A stretch of 64,000 nucleotides of DNA from CAYQDB01 sp964416195 (GTDB lineage Bacteria; Zixibacteria; MSB-5A5; GN15; FEB-12), in assembly GCA_964416195.1 (NCBI GenBank), contig CAYQDB010000003.1:124001-188000 (forward strand). The letters run 5' to 3'. The notes below the pieces were generated by a model. That model saw only the letters and a program-made list of their open reading frames with translations, ran no database searches and was not told where the DNA came from. Below are positions 8,530-20,436 of the stretch, piece after piece. The position numbers and the translations under genes are program-made. Within the stretch, counting starts at the first letter, position 1. The number at the start of each line of letters is the position of its first letter.

Positions 8530-9885
8530 ATGATGATGAACTATATAGACCGTATTACGAGTGGCTCGATACCGAAGACGATTTTCTCTCTGGCCCTTCC
8601 GGTCGTGGCCGGTATGTTAATGGAGTTCGCTCTCTCCAGTACCGACTACTTCTGGGTAGGTAAGTTAGGGGCGACGGCGCAGGATGCCGTGACCACATCG
8701 ATGCTTGTTATCTGGGCTATCTGGTCGGTGATTTCTATAATCAGCGTTGGGATTACCGCTCTTGTGGCGCGCTATGTCGGCGCCAAAGATCTCGACCGGG
8801 CAGCATACTACATAAAGCAGGGGCTGGCCATGGCCCTGGGTTTGGGGGCGCTGTTTTCCGTTGTGGGGTACCTGCTGGCGCCCGGCCTTCTGGCGTTCAT
8901 GGATGCCGGGCCGCTTACGATGCAATTGGCAGTCACCTACCTGCGCATCTTCTTTGTGTCAGCCATTCCTTTCTTCTTGGCTGTGACGGCCTACGCAGTT
9001 TTCCGGGCTTCGGGTGACACAAGGACTCCTATGAAGATTGGAGCGCTCGTCGTCGTCCTCAACATGCTGCTCGACCCCCTTCTCATCTTCGGTGTAGGGC
9101 CTTTTCCCGAATTGGGCGTTGCCGGTGCCAGTGTGGCGACGGCGTTTTCCATGTTAGTGGGGATGATTGTCGTGATCGAAAAAATACTCACTGGAGCTCT
9201 CGGTTACAGCATCGGTAATCCATTCAAAACAAAGCCAAGAGTGAAGGAGATGCTAAGGATCGGTCGCATCGGCATCCCTATGGCGAGTCAGCAGATTGTG
9301 TTTGTGGTGGTGTATTGGTTCCTGATCAAGATTGTTCACCAGTTTGGCGAAACAGCTGCGGCAGCGATGGGGATCGGCAATCGAATGGAGTCGTTTTCCT
9401 ACCTGATGTGCTTTGGATTTTCAATAGCTGCTTCTACTATGGTTGGTCAGAACTTAGGCGCCGGTAAGCCGGACCGCGCCGCCAAATGCGCCTGGGGAGC
9501 GATCGGTATTGCTATCGGTTTAACATTTGTTACCTCGGTATTTTTTATCACTATTCCATCGAGCATTGCTTCGATATTCACCGACAATCCGGAAGTGCTC
9601 AGGATTGCGATCTACTACTTGATAATCCTCGGCCTTTCGCAAATAACAATGGCCATTGAGATAGTGTTGGAAGGCGCTTTTGGAGGGGCGGGGGATACCA
9701 TTCCGCCTATGATTGTCATGGTTCCAGGAGCTTTAGCGCGTATTCCCCTCGCATATCTCTTGTGCTTTACGCTTGACTGGGGTATCAACGGTGTGTGGTG
9801 GACACTAACGATCACAACCACTGTGAAAGCCATCATTCTCGCTTTGTGGTTTAAGCGTGGTAAATGGAAACTGAAGCGGGTGTAA
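8530..9885 (+). CDS. MATE family efflux transporter
   Basis: Inner-membrane multidrug and toxin extrusion protein of the NorM/DinF type, exporting organic cations or other drugs in exchange for Na+ or H+. The 451 aa contain twelve apparent membrane segments in two homologous halves. The half-1 start reads IPKTIFSLALPVVAGMLMEFALSSTDYFWVGKLG, with the typical family residues. FRASGDTRTPMKIGALVVVLNMLLDPLLIFG and GQNLGAGKPDRAAKCAW are further characteristic segments. There are three consecutive ATGs at 8530-8538, and any may be the true start. The substrate cannot be told from sequence. The gene is flanked by unrelated genes. Confidence 0.9.
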   Translation: MMMNYIDRITSGSIPKTIFSLALPVVAGMLMEFALSSTDYFWVGKLGATAQDAVTTSMLVIWAIWSVISIISVGITALVARYVGAKDLDRAAYYIKQGLAMALGLGALFSVVGYLLAPGLLAFMDAGPLTMQLAVTYLRIFFVSAIPFFLAVTAYAVFRASGDTRTPMKIGALVVVLNMLLDPLLIFGVGPFPELGVAGASVATAFSMLVGMIVVIEKILTGALGYSIGNPFKTKPRVKEMLRIGRIGIPMASQQIVFVVVYWFLIKIVHQFGETAAAAMGIGNRMESFSYLMCFGFSIAASTMVGQNLGAGKPDRAAKCAWGAIGIAIGLTFVTSVFFITIPSSIASIFTDNPEVLRIAIYYLIILGLSQITMAIEIVLEGAFGGAGDTIPPMIVMVPGALARIPLAYLLCFTLDWGINGVWWTLTITTTVKAIILALWFKRGKWKLKRV

Positions 9886-9972
9886 TTGCAAGTTGACCCG
9901 CCACTGACCGTAGTGTTAATTCGGGTTGTTCCGTTATTGTGTTGCAGATCATCCATATAAAGGGACAAAAAG

Positions 9973-10743
9973 ATGAGTCGGAAATTTGTTCGCTTTTGCA
10001 AATCTACCGGGGGAACTATTCACTATGGAGTATATGAGGAGGACACAGTAACTCGTCTTGAGAAAGCTCCATGGTTTGGCCTGGCCGTAACGACGGAAGT
10101 GTTTGAAGGTGACAACGTCACCTTAAAAGCGCCTGTGGAACCGTCTAAGATAATCTGCATCGGTTTGAATTATCATGCCCACGTTGCGGCCTCCCAGTCT
10201 GCGGATAAAGCTCCGGAGCATCCTCTCATTTTTCTCAAACCACCCTCGGCGGTCATCGGTCCTAATGAGAATATCGTATACCCGCCGCAGTCACAGCGGG
10301 TCGACTATGAAGCCGAACTTGGAGTAGTGATCGGGAAGACTGTGAGGAATACTACGGCTGACAAATCCATGGAGTATGTCTTTGGTTTCACCTGCGTCAA
10401 CGACGTCACCGCCCGTGATTTACAGAAAATGGATGGGCAGTGGTCCCGCGCCAAGGGGTTTGATACATTCTGCCCCGTCGGTCCGTGGGTCGTCACCGGC
10501 GTTGACTGGAAGGATTTACTCGTAGAAGGAATCCTAAACGGTGAGGTCAAACAGTCGGGACGTACCTCGCAAATGATTTTTAATATTCCCTATCTGGTAA
10601 GCTATATTTCATCAATAATGACTCTCTATCCGGGGGATCTGATTTCCACCGGCACGCCCTCAGGAATTGCACCGATGAAGGCGGGAGACAGAATTGAGGT
10701 GAGAATTGAACAGATCGGCACCCTAGTAAATTGGATGGGATAA
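9973..10743 (+). CDS. Fumarylacetoacetate hydrolase family protein
   Basis: The 256 aa belong to the FAH superfamily (2-hydroxyhepta-2,4-diene-1,7-dioate isomerase, acylpyruvase, oxaloacetate decarboxylase-like). The motifs are IICIGLNYHAHVA, the metal-binding VDYEAELGVVIGK, FGFTCVNDVTARDLQ, SRAKGFDTFCPVGPWV and the C-terminal GDLISTGTPSG. The enzymes act on C-C bonds of acylpyruvates with Mg2+ or Mn2+. The exact substrate is not clear. No aromatic degradation genes are near, so a housekeeping acylpyruvase or oxaloacetate-handling role is as likely. An AAAGGG ribosome site precedes the ATG. Confidence 0.9.
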   Translation: MSRKFVRFCKSTGGTIHYGVYEEDTVTRLEKAPWFGLAVTTEVFEGDNVTLKAPVEPSKIICIGLNYHAHVAASQSADKAPEHPLIFLKPPSAVIGPNENIVYPPQSQRVDYEAELGVVIGKTVRNTTADKSMEYVFGFTCVNDVTARDLQKMDGQWSRAKGFDTFCPVGPWVVTGVDWKDLLVEGILNGEVKQSGRTSQMIFNIPYLVSYISSIMTLYPGDLISTGTPSGIAPMKAGDRIEVRIEQIGTLVNWMG

Positions 10744-10828
10744 GTTATGGGGCTGCTCTCAGACACAAAAAAGTTCACGTGGCTTCCAGTCTCTTGCAGC
10801 ACCAGATTTGTACAAGGAAGTAGCACTA

Positions 10829-10973
10829 GCAGGTTGTTGAAAAAGTGATCTTTCTGTCATTGTGAGCGGAGCGCGGCAATCTCCGTTTATTGTGTGGTAA
10901 TAATTTAGAGATCGCCACGTCCGCCAAAGGCGGACTCGCAATGACGCTGGCATCGTTTTTCAACAGCCTCCTG
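10829..10973. repeat. MITE-like nested inverted repeat (~145 bp)
   Basis: The outer arms GGTTGTTGAAAAA (10832-10844) and TTTTTCAACAGCC (10956-10968) are inverted copies with one mismatch. Inside, GTCATTGTGAGCGGAGCGCG with GGCAATCTC pairs with GAGATCGCC and the GCAATGAC of 10908-10944. This two-level structure resembles short non-autonomous repeats common in environmental bacterial genomes (TGTTGAAAAA ends around CATTGCGAG cores). It carries no coding capacity. It fills most of the gap between the FAH gene and the AlaX gene. Confidence 0.75.
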
Positions 10974-11014
10974 GGTGAATGCTGTCCTAACGATGTTTGG
11001 AACGGATACTTGAC

Positions 11015-12205
11015 ATGACCGAGAGACTGTACTATCGCAACTCGTCGCTGTTGGAGTTCGAAGCCATGGTGGTCGAACAGGGTGAGCATGAGGGGAAGAC
11101 GTACACTGTTCTCGACAAATCGGCGTTTTATCCCACCTCAGGAGGTCAGTTGCACGACACCGGGACTTTGAATGGAATTGCAATCTTTGACGTTATCGAG
11201 ACGGATACCGGCCAGGTATGGCACATCTCAGACAAGCCCATAGGACCTGTTGGTGACGCTATCCACGGAATCGTTGATAGCGGTCGTCGGCAGATGCATC
11301 GTCAAATGCACACTGCCCAGCATATTCTCAGTCAAGTATTCATCCGGCTGTATGGATATGAGACCGTCTCAGTGCACCTTGGCCAGGAGTATGCGGCTGT
11401 GGAGCTTGATACCGAGCGGGTATCCCAGGAACAGGCGTTGTCAGCCGAGCAGATGGCTCAGGAAGTAGTTGAAGCTAATTATCCGATCGACATCATGTTT
11501 GTCGAAAGGGATGAGGCTGCAAATCTACCGCTGCGCAAGATGCCTACTCGGGAAGGTGTCATTCGAGTGGTCAGGATCGGGGATTTCGATTGCTCAGCCT
11601 GTGGCGGTACGCACTGTGACAGCACTGCCGAAGTAGCCGTGCTTAAGATCATCGGCGTGGAAAAGATGCGCGGACGGTCGCTGGTGAAGTTCTTAGCGGG
11701 CAAGCAGGCCGTGGACGACTACCACAACCGGTTTTCGGTAACAAGTCAATTGTCTCAACAGTTTACCTGCCACGTAAACGATTTGGTCGACAAAGTTGAT
11801 AAGCTCACGGCTGACAACAGCAACATGCGCAAGGAAATCGCCCGACTCCAGAAGGAGCTCATGCCTGTCTGGGCCGACCAACTAGCGGCTGAGTCTGAGG
11901 TTAGTGGGAAATATGAACTTGTCTGCAGGGAGGTCGAGCTGTCCGATGACCGTAACGCCCAGCAACTTGCCATCCTTGTAGCCAAACGGTCAGGCGTGGT
12001 GGCACTATTGATGACGTCGGAACGTCTCTTAATAGCGGTGCCTACGGGCAGTAAACTCGATGCCGGTCAACTGGCAAAGCAGTTTTGTGAATTAACAGGG
12101 CTCAGAGGAGGCGGCAGCGCTGCCCTTGCCCAGATTGGCGGCGCCGAGAAAGAGAGGATGGCATACTACAAGGAAGTAATGGAAAGACTGTTACAGGATG
12201 TCTAA
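11015..12205 (+). CDS. Alanyl-tRNA editing protein, AlaX-L type with DHHA1 domain
   Basis: Hydrolyses mischarged Ser- or Gly-tRNA(Ala) in trans. It is a free-standing copy of the editing half of alanyl-tRNA synthetase. The zinc-site motifs are HTAQH (H99, H103) and CGGTHC (C196, H200). The C-terminal part, after a coiled coil (LVDKVDKLTADNSNMRKEIARLQKEL), is a C-Ala/DHHA1 domain ending in GLRGGGSAALAQIGG. The 396 aa fit the long AlaX class. ATG 11015 (MTERLYYR) is preferred to a TTG at 10997 with no ribosome site. The last 8 bases overlap lptD. Confidence 0.9.
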   Translation: MTERLYYRNSSLLEFEAMVVEQGEHEGKTYTVLDKSAFYPTSGGQLHDTGTLNGIAIFDVIETDTGQVWHISDKPIGPVGDAIHGIVDSGRRQMHRQMHTAQHILSQVFIRLYGYETVSVHLGQEYAAVELDTERVSQEQALSAEQMAQEVVEANYPIDIMFVERDEAANLPLRKMPTREGVIRVVRIGDFDCSACGGTHCDSTAEVAVLKIIGVEKMRGRSLVKFLAGKQAVDDYHNRFSVTSQLSQQFTCHVNDLVDKVDKLTADNSNMRKEIARLQKELMPVWADQLAAESEVSGKYELVCREVELSDDRNAQQLAILVAKRSGVVALLMTSERLLIAVPTGSKLDAGQLAKQFCELTGLRGGGSAALAQIGGAEKERMAYYKEVMERLLQDV

Positions 12206-15200
12206 GTCTGTTCCCATACTCTTGGTCTTGGGAGTTGCTTTTTGGTTAGCCACTCTGGCTTACGGTCAGAAGAGTAACCGCTTCGTGCTGGAACATGCAG
12301 ATCAGATGGAAGTGACGCTGGAGGGTGATAGGTACATCACGTATGTTGTCGGCAATGTAATCTTACGCACTGAGACCGGACGAATCTACTGCGACTCTGC
12401 TGTCTGGCTTAAAGGGGAAAGTGTAAACCTGAAGGGGAATGTTGTCGTGGATGACCGGGACTACCGTTTGGAATCGGACTCCGCTTTTTACGACATTATT
12501 ACTTCGGAGGCAGTGGCGCGAGGTTCTAACGTGGAACTCTGGTCCTATAGGGACTCGCTGTATTCTGCTGGGACGCATGCTTACTTTGACAATAAACGGC
12601 ACTACTTCTATATGGAAGAGCGGCCCGTACTCTACCTGAATTATCCTGATTCGTCCCGCATGGTGGAGGTGATTGCCGACCTGATTGAATACGATGCCTC
12701 ATCGAAAAAAGCGGAAGCCAGCGGGATTGTTATTATTACATCGCAAGATATCTCTTCATTCTCTGACTGTGCCGTTATGAACACGGCGGACAATACGCTC
12801 GACCTTTTCGGTAATCCCCGGGCGAAGCGAGACCGTTCTGAAATCACAGGAGAGTTGATCTCGGTCCTGTTCAAGGACGGCTTGCTTCACACTATCGACG
12901 TGATTGATTCGGCCTATGGTGAATTCACCGAGCCGGTTGATTCGGCTGAGACGGACTTTGATAGATCGATCCTGAAAGGGAAACGGATTATCCTCACCGT
13001 GGAACAGGGAGAGCTCGACAATGTCCTATGCTACGGCCAGGCCTATTCCTGGTACTATCCTTCAACCAGGGGCTCAAATGAGTTCAATGAGAACAGCGTT
13101 TCCGGTGATACTATCAGGTTCGCCGTGGAAGGGGAGAAGCTCAACAGAGTTGATGTGATAGGTGGCGCAATCGGCGCTTTTGTCAACGGGAAGATAGTCG
13201 GCGAGGACACTCTGGCGCCAGCCATAGTCGATACCGTAGATTACAACGCGCGGTTTATCGAATATGATCTTGTAGATTCCATGATAACGCTGAATGAGGC
13301 GTCGCACGTTCAGTCCGGTACTGTTGCGTTGGATGCTCCAAGGATTCTCTTTGATACTAAAAAGCGGGTGGTAGAAGCCTTCTCGGCCTCAATCGACTCC
13401 CTATCTGTTGACACTACCTACCCTGAGGAGCAGAATGAAGTGTCGTCGGCAACGCTCCTGCCGAATACCATCCCAGTAATTCTCAAGGATAAGAGTGACG
13501 AAGTCTATGGCGACTATCTTGAGTATTCTATCGACACAGAAAAGGGAAGAATTGTTCAATCTAAGTCGGCTTATGAGGCTGGGTTTTACTATGGTAAGAG
13601 GCTGTTCCGCGAGCAAAAGCATATCTTTTATGTGGGTGGCGGCCGGTACACCACTTGTGACAAAGCGGAGCCTCACTACCATTTCTATTCCAGCTCCATG
13701 AAGTTGCTTGAAGGCGACAAGCTTATAGCCAAACCGGTCGTGTTCTACATCGGACGTATTCCGATCCTGGCCATACCTTACTATGTCTTCCCACTTAGGA
13801 AGGGCCGTCATTCGGGTTTCTTACCCTTTTCCTTCGGCAGATTTGAAATGGGCGAGCGGTATGTCAAAGATGTTGGATACTACTGGGCGGCTTCGGAATA
13901 CTGGGACTGGCGGGGGTCGTTTGACTACCATGAAAAAAACAAAATCTTCACTATAAACAGCGGTGTAAGTTTCCGGAAACGATATGTTTTCGACGGTTAC
14001 ATCACGGGTAAATACACCAGAATAACGGGCTATGACCGGTCGGTTGCAGCGGAGAACAGAAGCACCCGGTGGATTCTCAACGCTGCTTATAACCACACTT
14101 TCTCTCCCTCATTCAACATCAAGGCCTCCGGACAGTTTCAGTCAGACGCAACCTATTTCACTGATTATTCCTCCAACCTCAATGAGCGGCTAAACCGGGT
14201 TGTGACATCAAGGGTGAACTTCTCCAAGAAGTTTGGCAGGAATACCGCGCTTTCAGGATACTTCAAACACGATGTTGACCTTGACCGTGAAACCCGTACC
14301 GACTATGTTCCCTCTGCGACATTCTCTCTCCCTACAATATGGCTGTTCGGCAGCGGCCACCTCAACGAGGAAGGCGGGCTGGAGCAGAAGTGGTATAACA
14401 AGATTACCTTCAGATACAATCCCAGTTTCTTGAACTACTCAAGTCGCGTCACTAAAGATTCTATCTTCACCACAGGGTATGACACCACGATAACGACCGA
14501 TTCGCTGACCATGGAACTGGACACCACGATAACGGAGATCAAGGATACGGTGTCATCTCGGAGTCGCAAAAGATACCTAAAGATCAACCACAACCCTAGG
14601 GTCAACCTACCGGCTATAACACTGGCTAAATACTTTATTCTCACTCCAGGCTTCAATTACAGTGAAACATGGTTTAGAATATTTGAGACAGATCAGTCAC
14701 TTGCCCAAGGGATAGATGCCTCTAAAGTTTATCGAACCTATTCCTATAGCGGTAGCGTGGGTTTCAAGACAGCCCTGTACGGCACAGTATACCCGAATAC
14801 CTTTGGCTTAGTGGGACTCCGCCACACTCTCACTCCAGCAGTTTCATATAGCTTCTCACCCGATATCAACCGCTATCCGGAGGTGCGATCGTTTGCTGGC
14901 GGCGGTGCAGGGAGCAGTAAGAGATCGGTCATGTCTTTTTCCCTGAATCAAGTGTTTCACGCCAAGGTCAGGCAAGGAGAACAGGAGAAAAGCTTCGAGC
15001 TACTCTCTATAACTTCTGGCTTCAGCTACAACTTCGAAAATAAGGATAAGCCGTATTCGAACCTCAGTACTACTTTCCGCACCACGACACTTCCAAATAT
15101 TGGCATCACAGCCTCAATGACGCATTCCCTCTACGATCCTGATACCGACGAATTGAATTTCTGGTCGCCATACTTAATGAGTTTCAGGGTCGATGCTACT

Positions 15201-15635
15201 TTCAGCCTGTCCGGCAGCAGGTTCCTATTCGATGATGATATGGAAGCGATACCAAAGGGCGCCGACTCTGCTTCTCAGCTCGATTCTTCCGAACGCAAAG
15301 GGTGGAGCCTGAACGCCACATATAGCTACAGCGAATCTGGCAGAAAAACCGGTTGGAGAAAGTCGAGTTTCATAAACTTCACTCTGGGATTCAACCTGAC
15401 TCCCACCACGTCCGTAACGTATTCACAGTACTATAATATCCAGGATAAACTGACCGTTCAGAACTCTGTGAATATCGTTCGCAAGATACACTGCTGGACT
15501 GGAAGCCTGTACTGGGTTCCAATTGGCTCAAACCGAGGTTTCGGATTTAAGCTATATGTCACAGCGTTGCCTGAGATTAAGATCGACCAAGATCATGACA
15601 CATTCTCCAGCGGCCTGCTTGGAACGCGGCACTAA
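12198..15635 (+). CDS. lptD: LPS-assembly outer-membrane protein LptD-like (OstA)
   Basis: A 1145 aa protein with signal peptide (MSKSVPILLVLGVAFWLATLA, then YGQ). The N-terminal half has OstA/LptA-like beta-taco repeats (ITYVVGNVILRTETGRIYCDSAVW, VNLKGNVVVDDRDY, AEASGIVIITSQD). These lead to the LptD-type junction YTTCDKAEPHYHFYSS and the RIPILAIPYYVFPLR segment. The C-terminal ~550 residues are a large beta-barrel rich in aromatic, alternating strands. It inserts LPS in the outer leaflet of the outer membrane. It is longer than E. coli LptD, as in Bacteroidetes relatives. The ATG at 12198 lies in the end of the AlaX gene. No LptE is seen next to it. Confidence 0.88.
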   Translation: MSKSVPILLVLGVAFWLATLAYGQKSNRFVLEHADQMEVTLEGDRYITYVVGNVILRTETGRIYCDSAVWLKGESVNLKGNVVVDDRDYRLESDSAFYDIITSEAVARGSNVELWSYRDSLYSAGTHAYFDNKRHYFYMEERPVLYLNYPDSSRMVEVIADLIEYDASSKKAEASGIVIITSQDISSFSDCAVMNTADNTLDLFGNPRAKRDRSEITGELISVLFKDGLLHTIDVIDSAYGEFTEPVDSAETDFDRSILKGKRIILTVEQGELDNVLCYGQAYSWYYPSTRGSNEFNENSVSGDTIRFAVEGEKLNRVDVIGGAIGAFVNGKIVGEDTLAPAIVDTVDYNARFIEYDLVDSMITLNEASHVQSGTVALDAPRILFDTKKRVVEAFSASIDSLSVDTTYPEEQNEVSSATLLPNTIPVILKDKSDEVYGDYLEYSIDTEKGRIVQSKSAYEAGFYYGKRLFREQKHIFYVGGGRYTTCDKAEPHYHFYSSSMKLLEGDKLIAKPVVFYIGRIPILAIPYYVFPLRKGRHSGFLPFSFGRFEMGERYVKDVGYYWAASEYWDWRGSFDYHEKNKIFTINSGVSFRKRYVFDGYITGKYTRITGYDRSVAAENRSTRWILNAAYNHTFSPSFNIKASGQFQSDATYFTDYSSNLNERLNRVVTSRVNFSKKFGRNTALSGYFKHDVDLDRETRTDYVPSATFSLPTIWLFGSGHLNEEGGLEQKWYNKITFRYNPSFLNYSSRVTKDSIFTTGYDTTITTDSLTMELDTTITEIKDTVSSRSRKRYLKINHNPRVNLPAITLAKYFILTPGFNYSETWFRIFETDQSLAQGIDASKVYRTYSYSGSVGFKTALYGTVYPNTFGLVGLRHTLTPAVSYSFSPDINRYPEVRSFAGGGAGSSKRSVMSFSLNQVFHAKVRQGEQEKSFELLSITSGFSYNFENKDKPYSNLSTTFRTTTLPNIGITASMTHSLYDPDTDELNFWSPYLMSFRVDATFSLSGSRFLFDDDMEAIPKGADSASQLDSSERKGWSLNATYSYSESGRKTGWRKSSFINFTLGFNLTPTTSVTYSQYYNIQDKLTVQNSVNIVRKIHCWTGSLYWVPIGSNRGFGFKLYVTALPEIKIDQDHDTFSSGLLGTRH

Positions 15636-15693
15636 GGAAAGCTGTAAGTCCGGCTTTAGGGCTGATTTTCGGTGTTTTTTGCCATTGTTTTTG

Positions 15694-15722
15694 TTGACTT
15701 TGTGCTACTTCTAAACTTAATT
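15694..15722 (+). promoter_or_regulatory. Possible sigma-70 promoter for the HU gene
   Basis: TTGACT (15694-15699), a 17-base spacer and TTAATT (15717-15722) form a -35/-10 pair. The -10 box is weak. It lies about 55 bases ahead of the HU start in an AT-rich gap after lptD. Confidence 0.4.
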
Positions 15723-15777
15723 TTATTGAAAGTAAAGTTGAAACGTGAACCCTTTGGAACCCAAGGAGGGGCATTGT

Positions 15778-16053
15778 ATGACAAAAGATGAAATGATTGC
15801 CCAGATGTCCTCGCAATCGGGAATCACAAAAAGGCAGGCTACTGAAGCCCTGCAGTCTTTCATGAGCGGGGTTACCGCGCAGTTGAAGAAGGGTAAGAAG
15901 GTTAGCTTCGCCGGTTTTGGAACTTTTTCGGTTTCCAAACGGAAAGCTCGTGCCGGCCGCAACCCTCAGACCGGCGCTGTAATCAACATTCCGGCTACCA
16001 AGGTGCCAGTCTTCAGAGCCGGCAAACACCTTAAAGAGGCTGTTCGTAAGTAG
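15778..16053 (+). CDS. HU/IHF-family DNA-binding protein
   Basis: A 91 aa nucleoid protein that bends DNA as a dimer. The start at ATG 15778 follows a strong AAGGAGGGG (15763-15771). The family motifs are visible: TKDEMIAQMSSQSGITKRQATEAL, the KKVSFAGFGTFSV core, and the DNA-contacting arm with RAGRNPQTG and INIPATKVPVFRAGKHLKEAV. It is HU-like rather than IHF-like because of the canonical VPVFRAGK end. It stands as its own unit, with a promoter candidate before it and a strong terminator right after it. Confidence 0.95.
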   Translation: MTKDEMIAQMSSQSGITKRQATEALQSFMSGVTAQLKKGKKVSFAGFGTFSVSKRKARAGRNPQTGAVINIPATKVPVFRAGKHLKEAVRK

Positions 16054-16074
16054 CTCCAGCCTGACTCATTGACA

Positions 16075-16103
16075 AGGCAGGGGAATGCTCCCCTGCCTTT
16101 TTT
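16075..16103 (+). terminator. Intrinsic terminator after HU
   Basis: A perfect 10-bp stem (AGGCAGGGGA / TCCCCTGCCT) with an ATGC loop is followed by six T residues. It makes an upstream FtsK start at 16085 implausible, because that would lie inside the terminator. Confidence 0.93.
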
Positions 16104-16156
16104 CATCCCAATTTGTAATTGCATTTTTAGCGCCGTTTGACGAGTTTGTTTTTGCT

Positions 16157-18466
<2,310 letters not shown>

Positions 18467-18495
18467 CTCTTCTGTGCAGCGTATAACGTATAGCT

Positions 18496-19104
18496 ATGAA
18501 ACAAACAGTTCTTAACGCGGCTTGCTTGTGGCTGATCGGTACAAACATCTCTATAGGGGCCGACCGCTTTGACACCATAAAGCAAGAAATAGCGCAATCC
18601 GCGTGTACCCGCTTCGAGTTTGTAAGTATCATAGAGTCGGAGATATTCGAAGCGACGGATTCTGCAATCGGAACGGCGTATATTGCCCGGGACGGTCGGT
18701 TCAACGTGACCGTCGGCACGGATCAATACCTGTTTGATCAGAATCTTCTGTACAGCTATTCTGTGGACAACAATCAGGTCGTTATCGAGAAGGTGTCGGA
18801 TACAGAGGGGATCAGTAGGGAGATTTCTTTTATCACCCGCCTTGACGAATTTTACAAGACCCATACTGTTCAATCAGGCCGATCATACCGCTTGATAAAA
18901 AGGCCCAGCCGGGAGCGAAACATACCGGATTCCGTGACTGTCTTTATTGCTTCGGAGTTATCACGATTGGAACGCCTTGAATACTATGACATAAATGAAG
19001 AACTCAACGTGATTGTTATCCTTAATCAGCAAACCAGCGCAGAGTGTGACGAGAGACAATTTGAACCGGCCTTTCCTGATTCGGTCGAAAGGATCAAGCT
19101 GTAG
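18496..19104 (+). CDS. lolA: Outer-membrane lipoprotein carrier protein LolA
   Basis: Periplasmic chaperone that ferries lipoproteins from the LolCDE complex to the outer membrane. The 202 aa have a signal peptide (MKQTVLNAACLWLIGTNIS) and the LolA pattern of half-barrel strands. The readable parts are FEFVSIIESEIFEATDSAIG, ARDGRFNVTVG, LFDQNLLYSYSVDNNQVVIEKV. Sequence similarity to E. coli LolA is weak, but the ftsK-lolA position supports the call. Mature start probably after GAD near residue 22. The gene is 30 bases downstream of ftsK and 7 upstream of rimO, so likely in one operon. Confidence 0.72.
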   Translation: MKQTVLNAACLWLIGTNISIGADRFDTIKQEIAQSACTRFEFVSIIESEIFEATDSAIGTAYIARDGRFNVTVGTDQYLFDQNLLYSYSVDNNQVVIEKVSDTEGISREISFITRLDEFYKTHTVQSGRSYRLIKRPSRERNIPDSVTVFIASELSRLERLEYYDINEELNVIVILNQQTSAECDERQFEPAFPDSVERIKL

Positions 19105-19110
19105 CGTGCC

Positions 19111-20433
19111 ATGAGGTTTTATGTCCACAAATTGGGCTGCCCGAAAAATGACGTTGATGGCGACTATATCTCCGCCTGCCTGATTGACACCGGCTATGAG
19201 CCGGTTGACAATCCCGAAGAAGCTGAATCGATCATTGTCAATACGTGTGGTTTTATTCTTCCGGCGAAGGAAGAATCGATCGATGAAATCCTCCGACTTG
19301 GGCAATTGAAGAAAGAGGGACGGTTGAAAAGACTGTACGTAACAGGCTGCCTTTCTCAGAGGTATGGCGACCAGCTTCTTGCCGAGATTCCGGAACTCGA
19401 CGGGACCTTTGGTCTGGGGGCGCTGGATCCGCTGGCGCGCGCTGTGAGTTCATCCTCAAAAGAGAGAAAAAGCATCAGGACGGAGTCGAACCGTCTTGAT
19501 TATCTGAGCTGGCATCATCGCTTCATAGCCGATGACTATCCGTATGCCTACCTGAAAATCTCTGATGGCTGCAACCGAGGGTGTTCCTTTTGTGCAATTC
19601 CTGATATTCGTGGAAGGTTCCGGAGTCGCCCTATCGATGCCATCGTGGAAGAGGCTGAGTTTCTTGCCAGCCAAGGTAAGAAGGAGCTTATCCTGGTTTC
19701 TCAGGAAGCAACTTTGTATGGGTATGACCTGAAGTGTCGTGTAACTATCCTCGATCTTCTACGAGAGCTGGAGAAGATCGAACGGGTCAGATGGATTCGT
19801 TTGATGTACCTCTATCCCTCTCAACTTATGAAAGAAGTCATTGAATACCTGGCGGACGACAACAAGACTCTGAATTACTTTGATCTGCCACTTCAACATG
19901 CCAATTCCGAGATATTGCTCGCAATGGGACGTCAGATGGATCGGGATGGAATCGACCGCCTGATAAAGGCCATCCGGACGATCAGCCCTGACGCCGTATT
20001 GAGAACTGTTTTCATTGTCGGTTTCCCCAGAGAAACGGCCGAGCAATTTGAGGAACTGAAGGACTTCGTCGCCGAATCTCAATTCGACCGCATGGGAGTG
20101 TTCACATATTCCAGAGAAGAAGGCACGCCGGCGGCAACACTGGGGGGACAGATTGCCGAGGAAGTCAAAGCATCACGGATGGACGAGTTGATGAGTCTCC
20201 AGCAGGGGGTCGCATTCGCTAAAAATGAGAGCTTGATAGGCAGTATTCAGGAAGTTATTATTGATTCTGTTGAGGATGATCGGACTGCTGTCGGTCGAAC
20301 ACGCGGTGACTGTCCTGAGATTGACCAGGAAGTTCACGTGAGCGGGGATGGCCTGCGCAGGGGCGACATCATTCGGGTACGGGTCGACGCAGCCGATGGA
20401 TATGATTTGATAGGAACCTTCTTTGAGGCATAA
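19111..20433 (+). CDS. rimO: Ribosomal protein S12 methylthiotransferase RimO
   Basis: Radical SAM enzyme that adds a methylthio group to Asp of ribosomal protein S12. The 440 aa have the N-terminal UPF0004 domain with cluster cysteines (HKLGCPKNDVD, VNTCGFI, VTGCLSQR). The radical SAM CxxxCxxC is C154, C158 and C161 in GCNRGCSFCAIPDIRGRF. A C-terminal TRAM domain ends with GYDLIGTFFEA. KLGCPKN and CAIPxxRG favour RimO over MiaB or MtaB. Tight spacing to lolA and the transglycosylase (3 bases after the stop) suggests co-transcription. Confidence 0.92.
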   Translation: MRFYVHKLGCPKNDVDGDYISACLIDTGYEPVDNPEEAESIIVNTCGFILPAKEESIDEILRLGQLKKEGRLKRLYVTGCLSQRYGDQLLAEIPELDGTFGLGALDPLARAVSSSSKERKSIRTESNRLDYLSWHHRFIADDYPYAYLKISDGCNRGCSFCAIPDIRGRFRSRPIDAIVEEAEFLASQGKKELILVSQEATLYGYDLKCRVTILDLLRELEKIERVRWIRLMYLYPSQLMKEVIEYLADDNKTLNYFDLPLQHANSEILLAMGRQMDRDGIDRLIKAIRTISPDAVLRTVFIVGFPRETAEQFEELKDFVAESQFDRMGVFTYSREEGTPAATLGGQIAEEVKASRMDELMSLQQGVAFAKNESLIGSIQEVIIDSVEDDRTAVGRTRGDCPEIDQEVHVSGDGLRRGDIIRVRVDAADGYDLIGTFFEA

Positions 20434-20436
20434 GTA

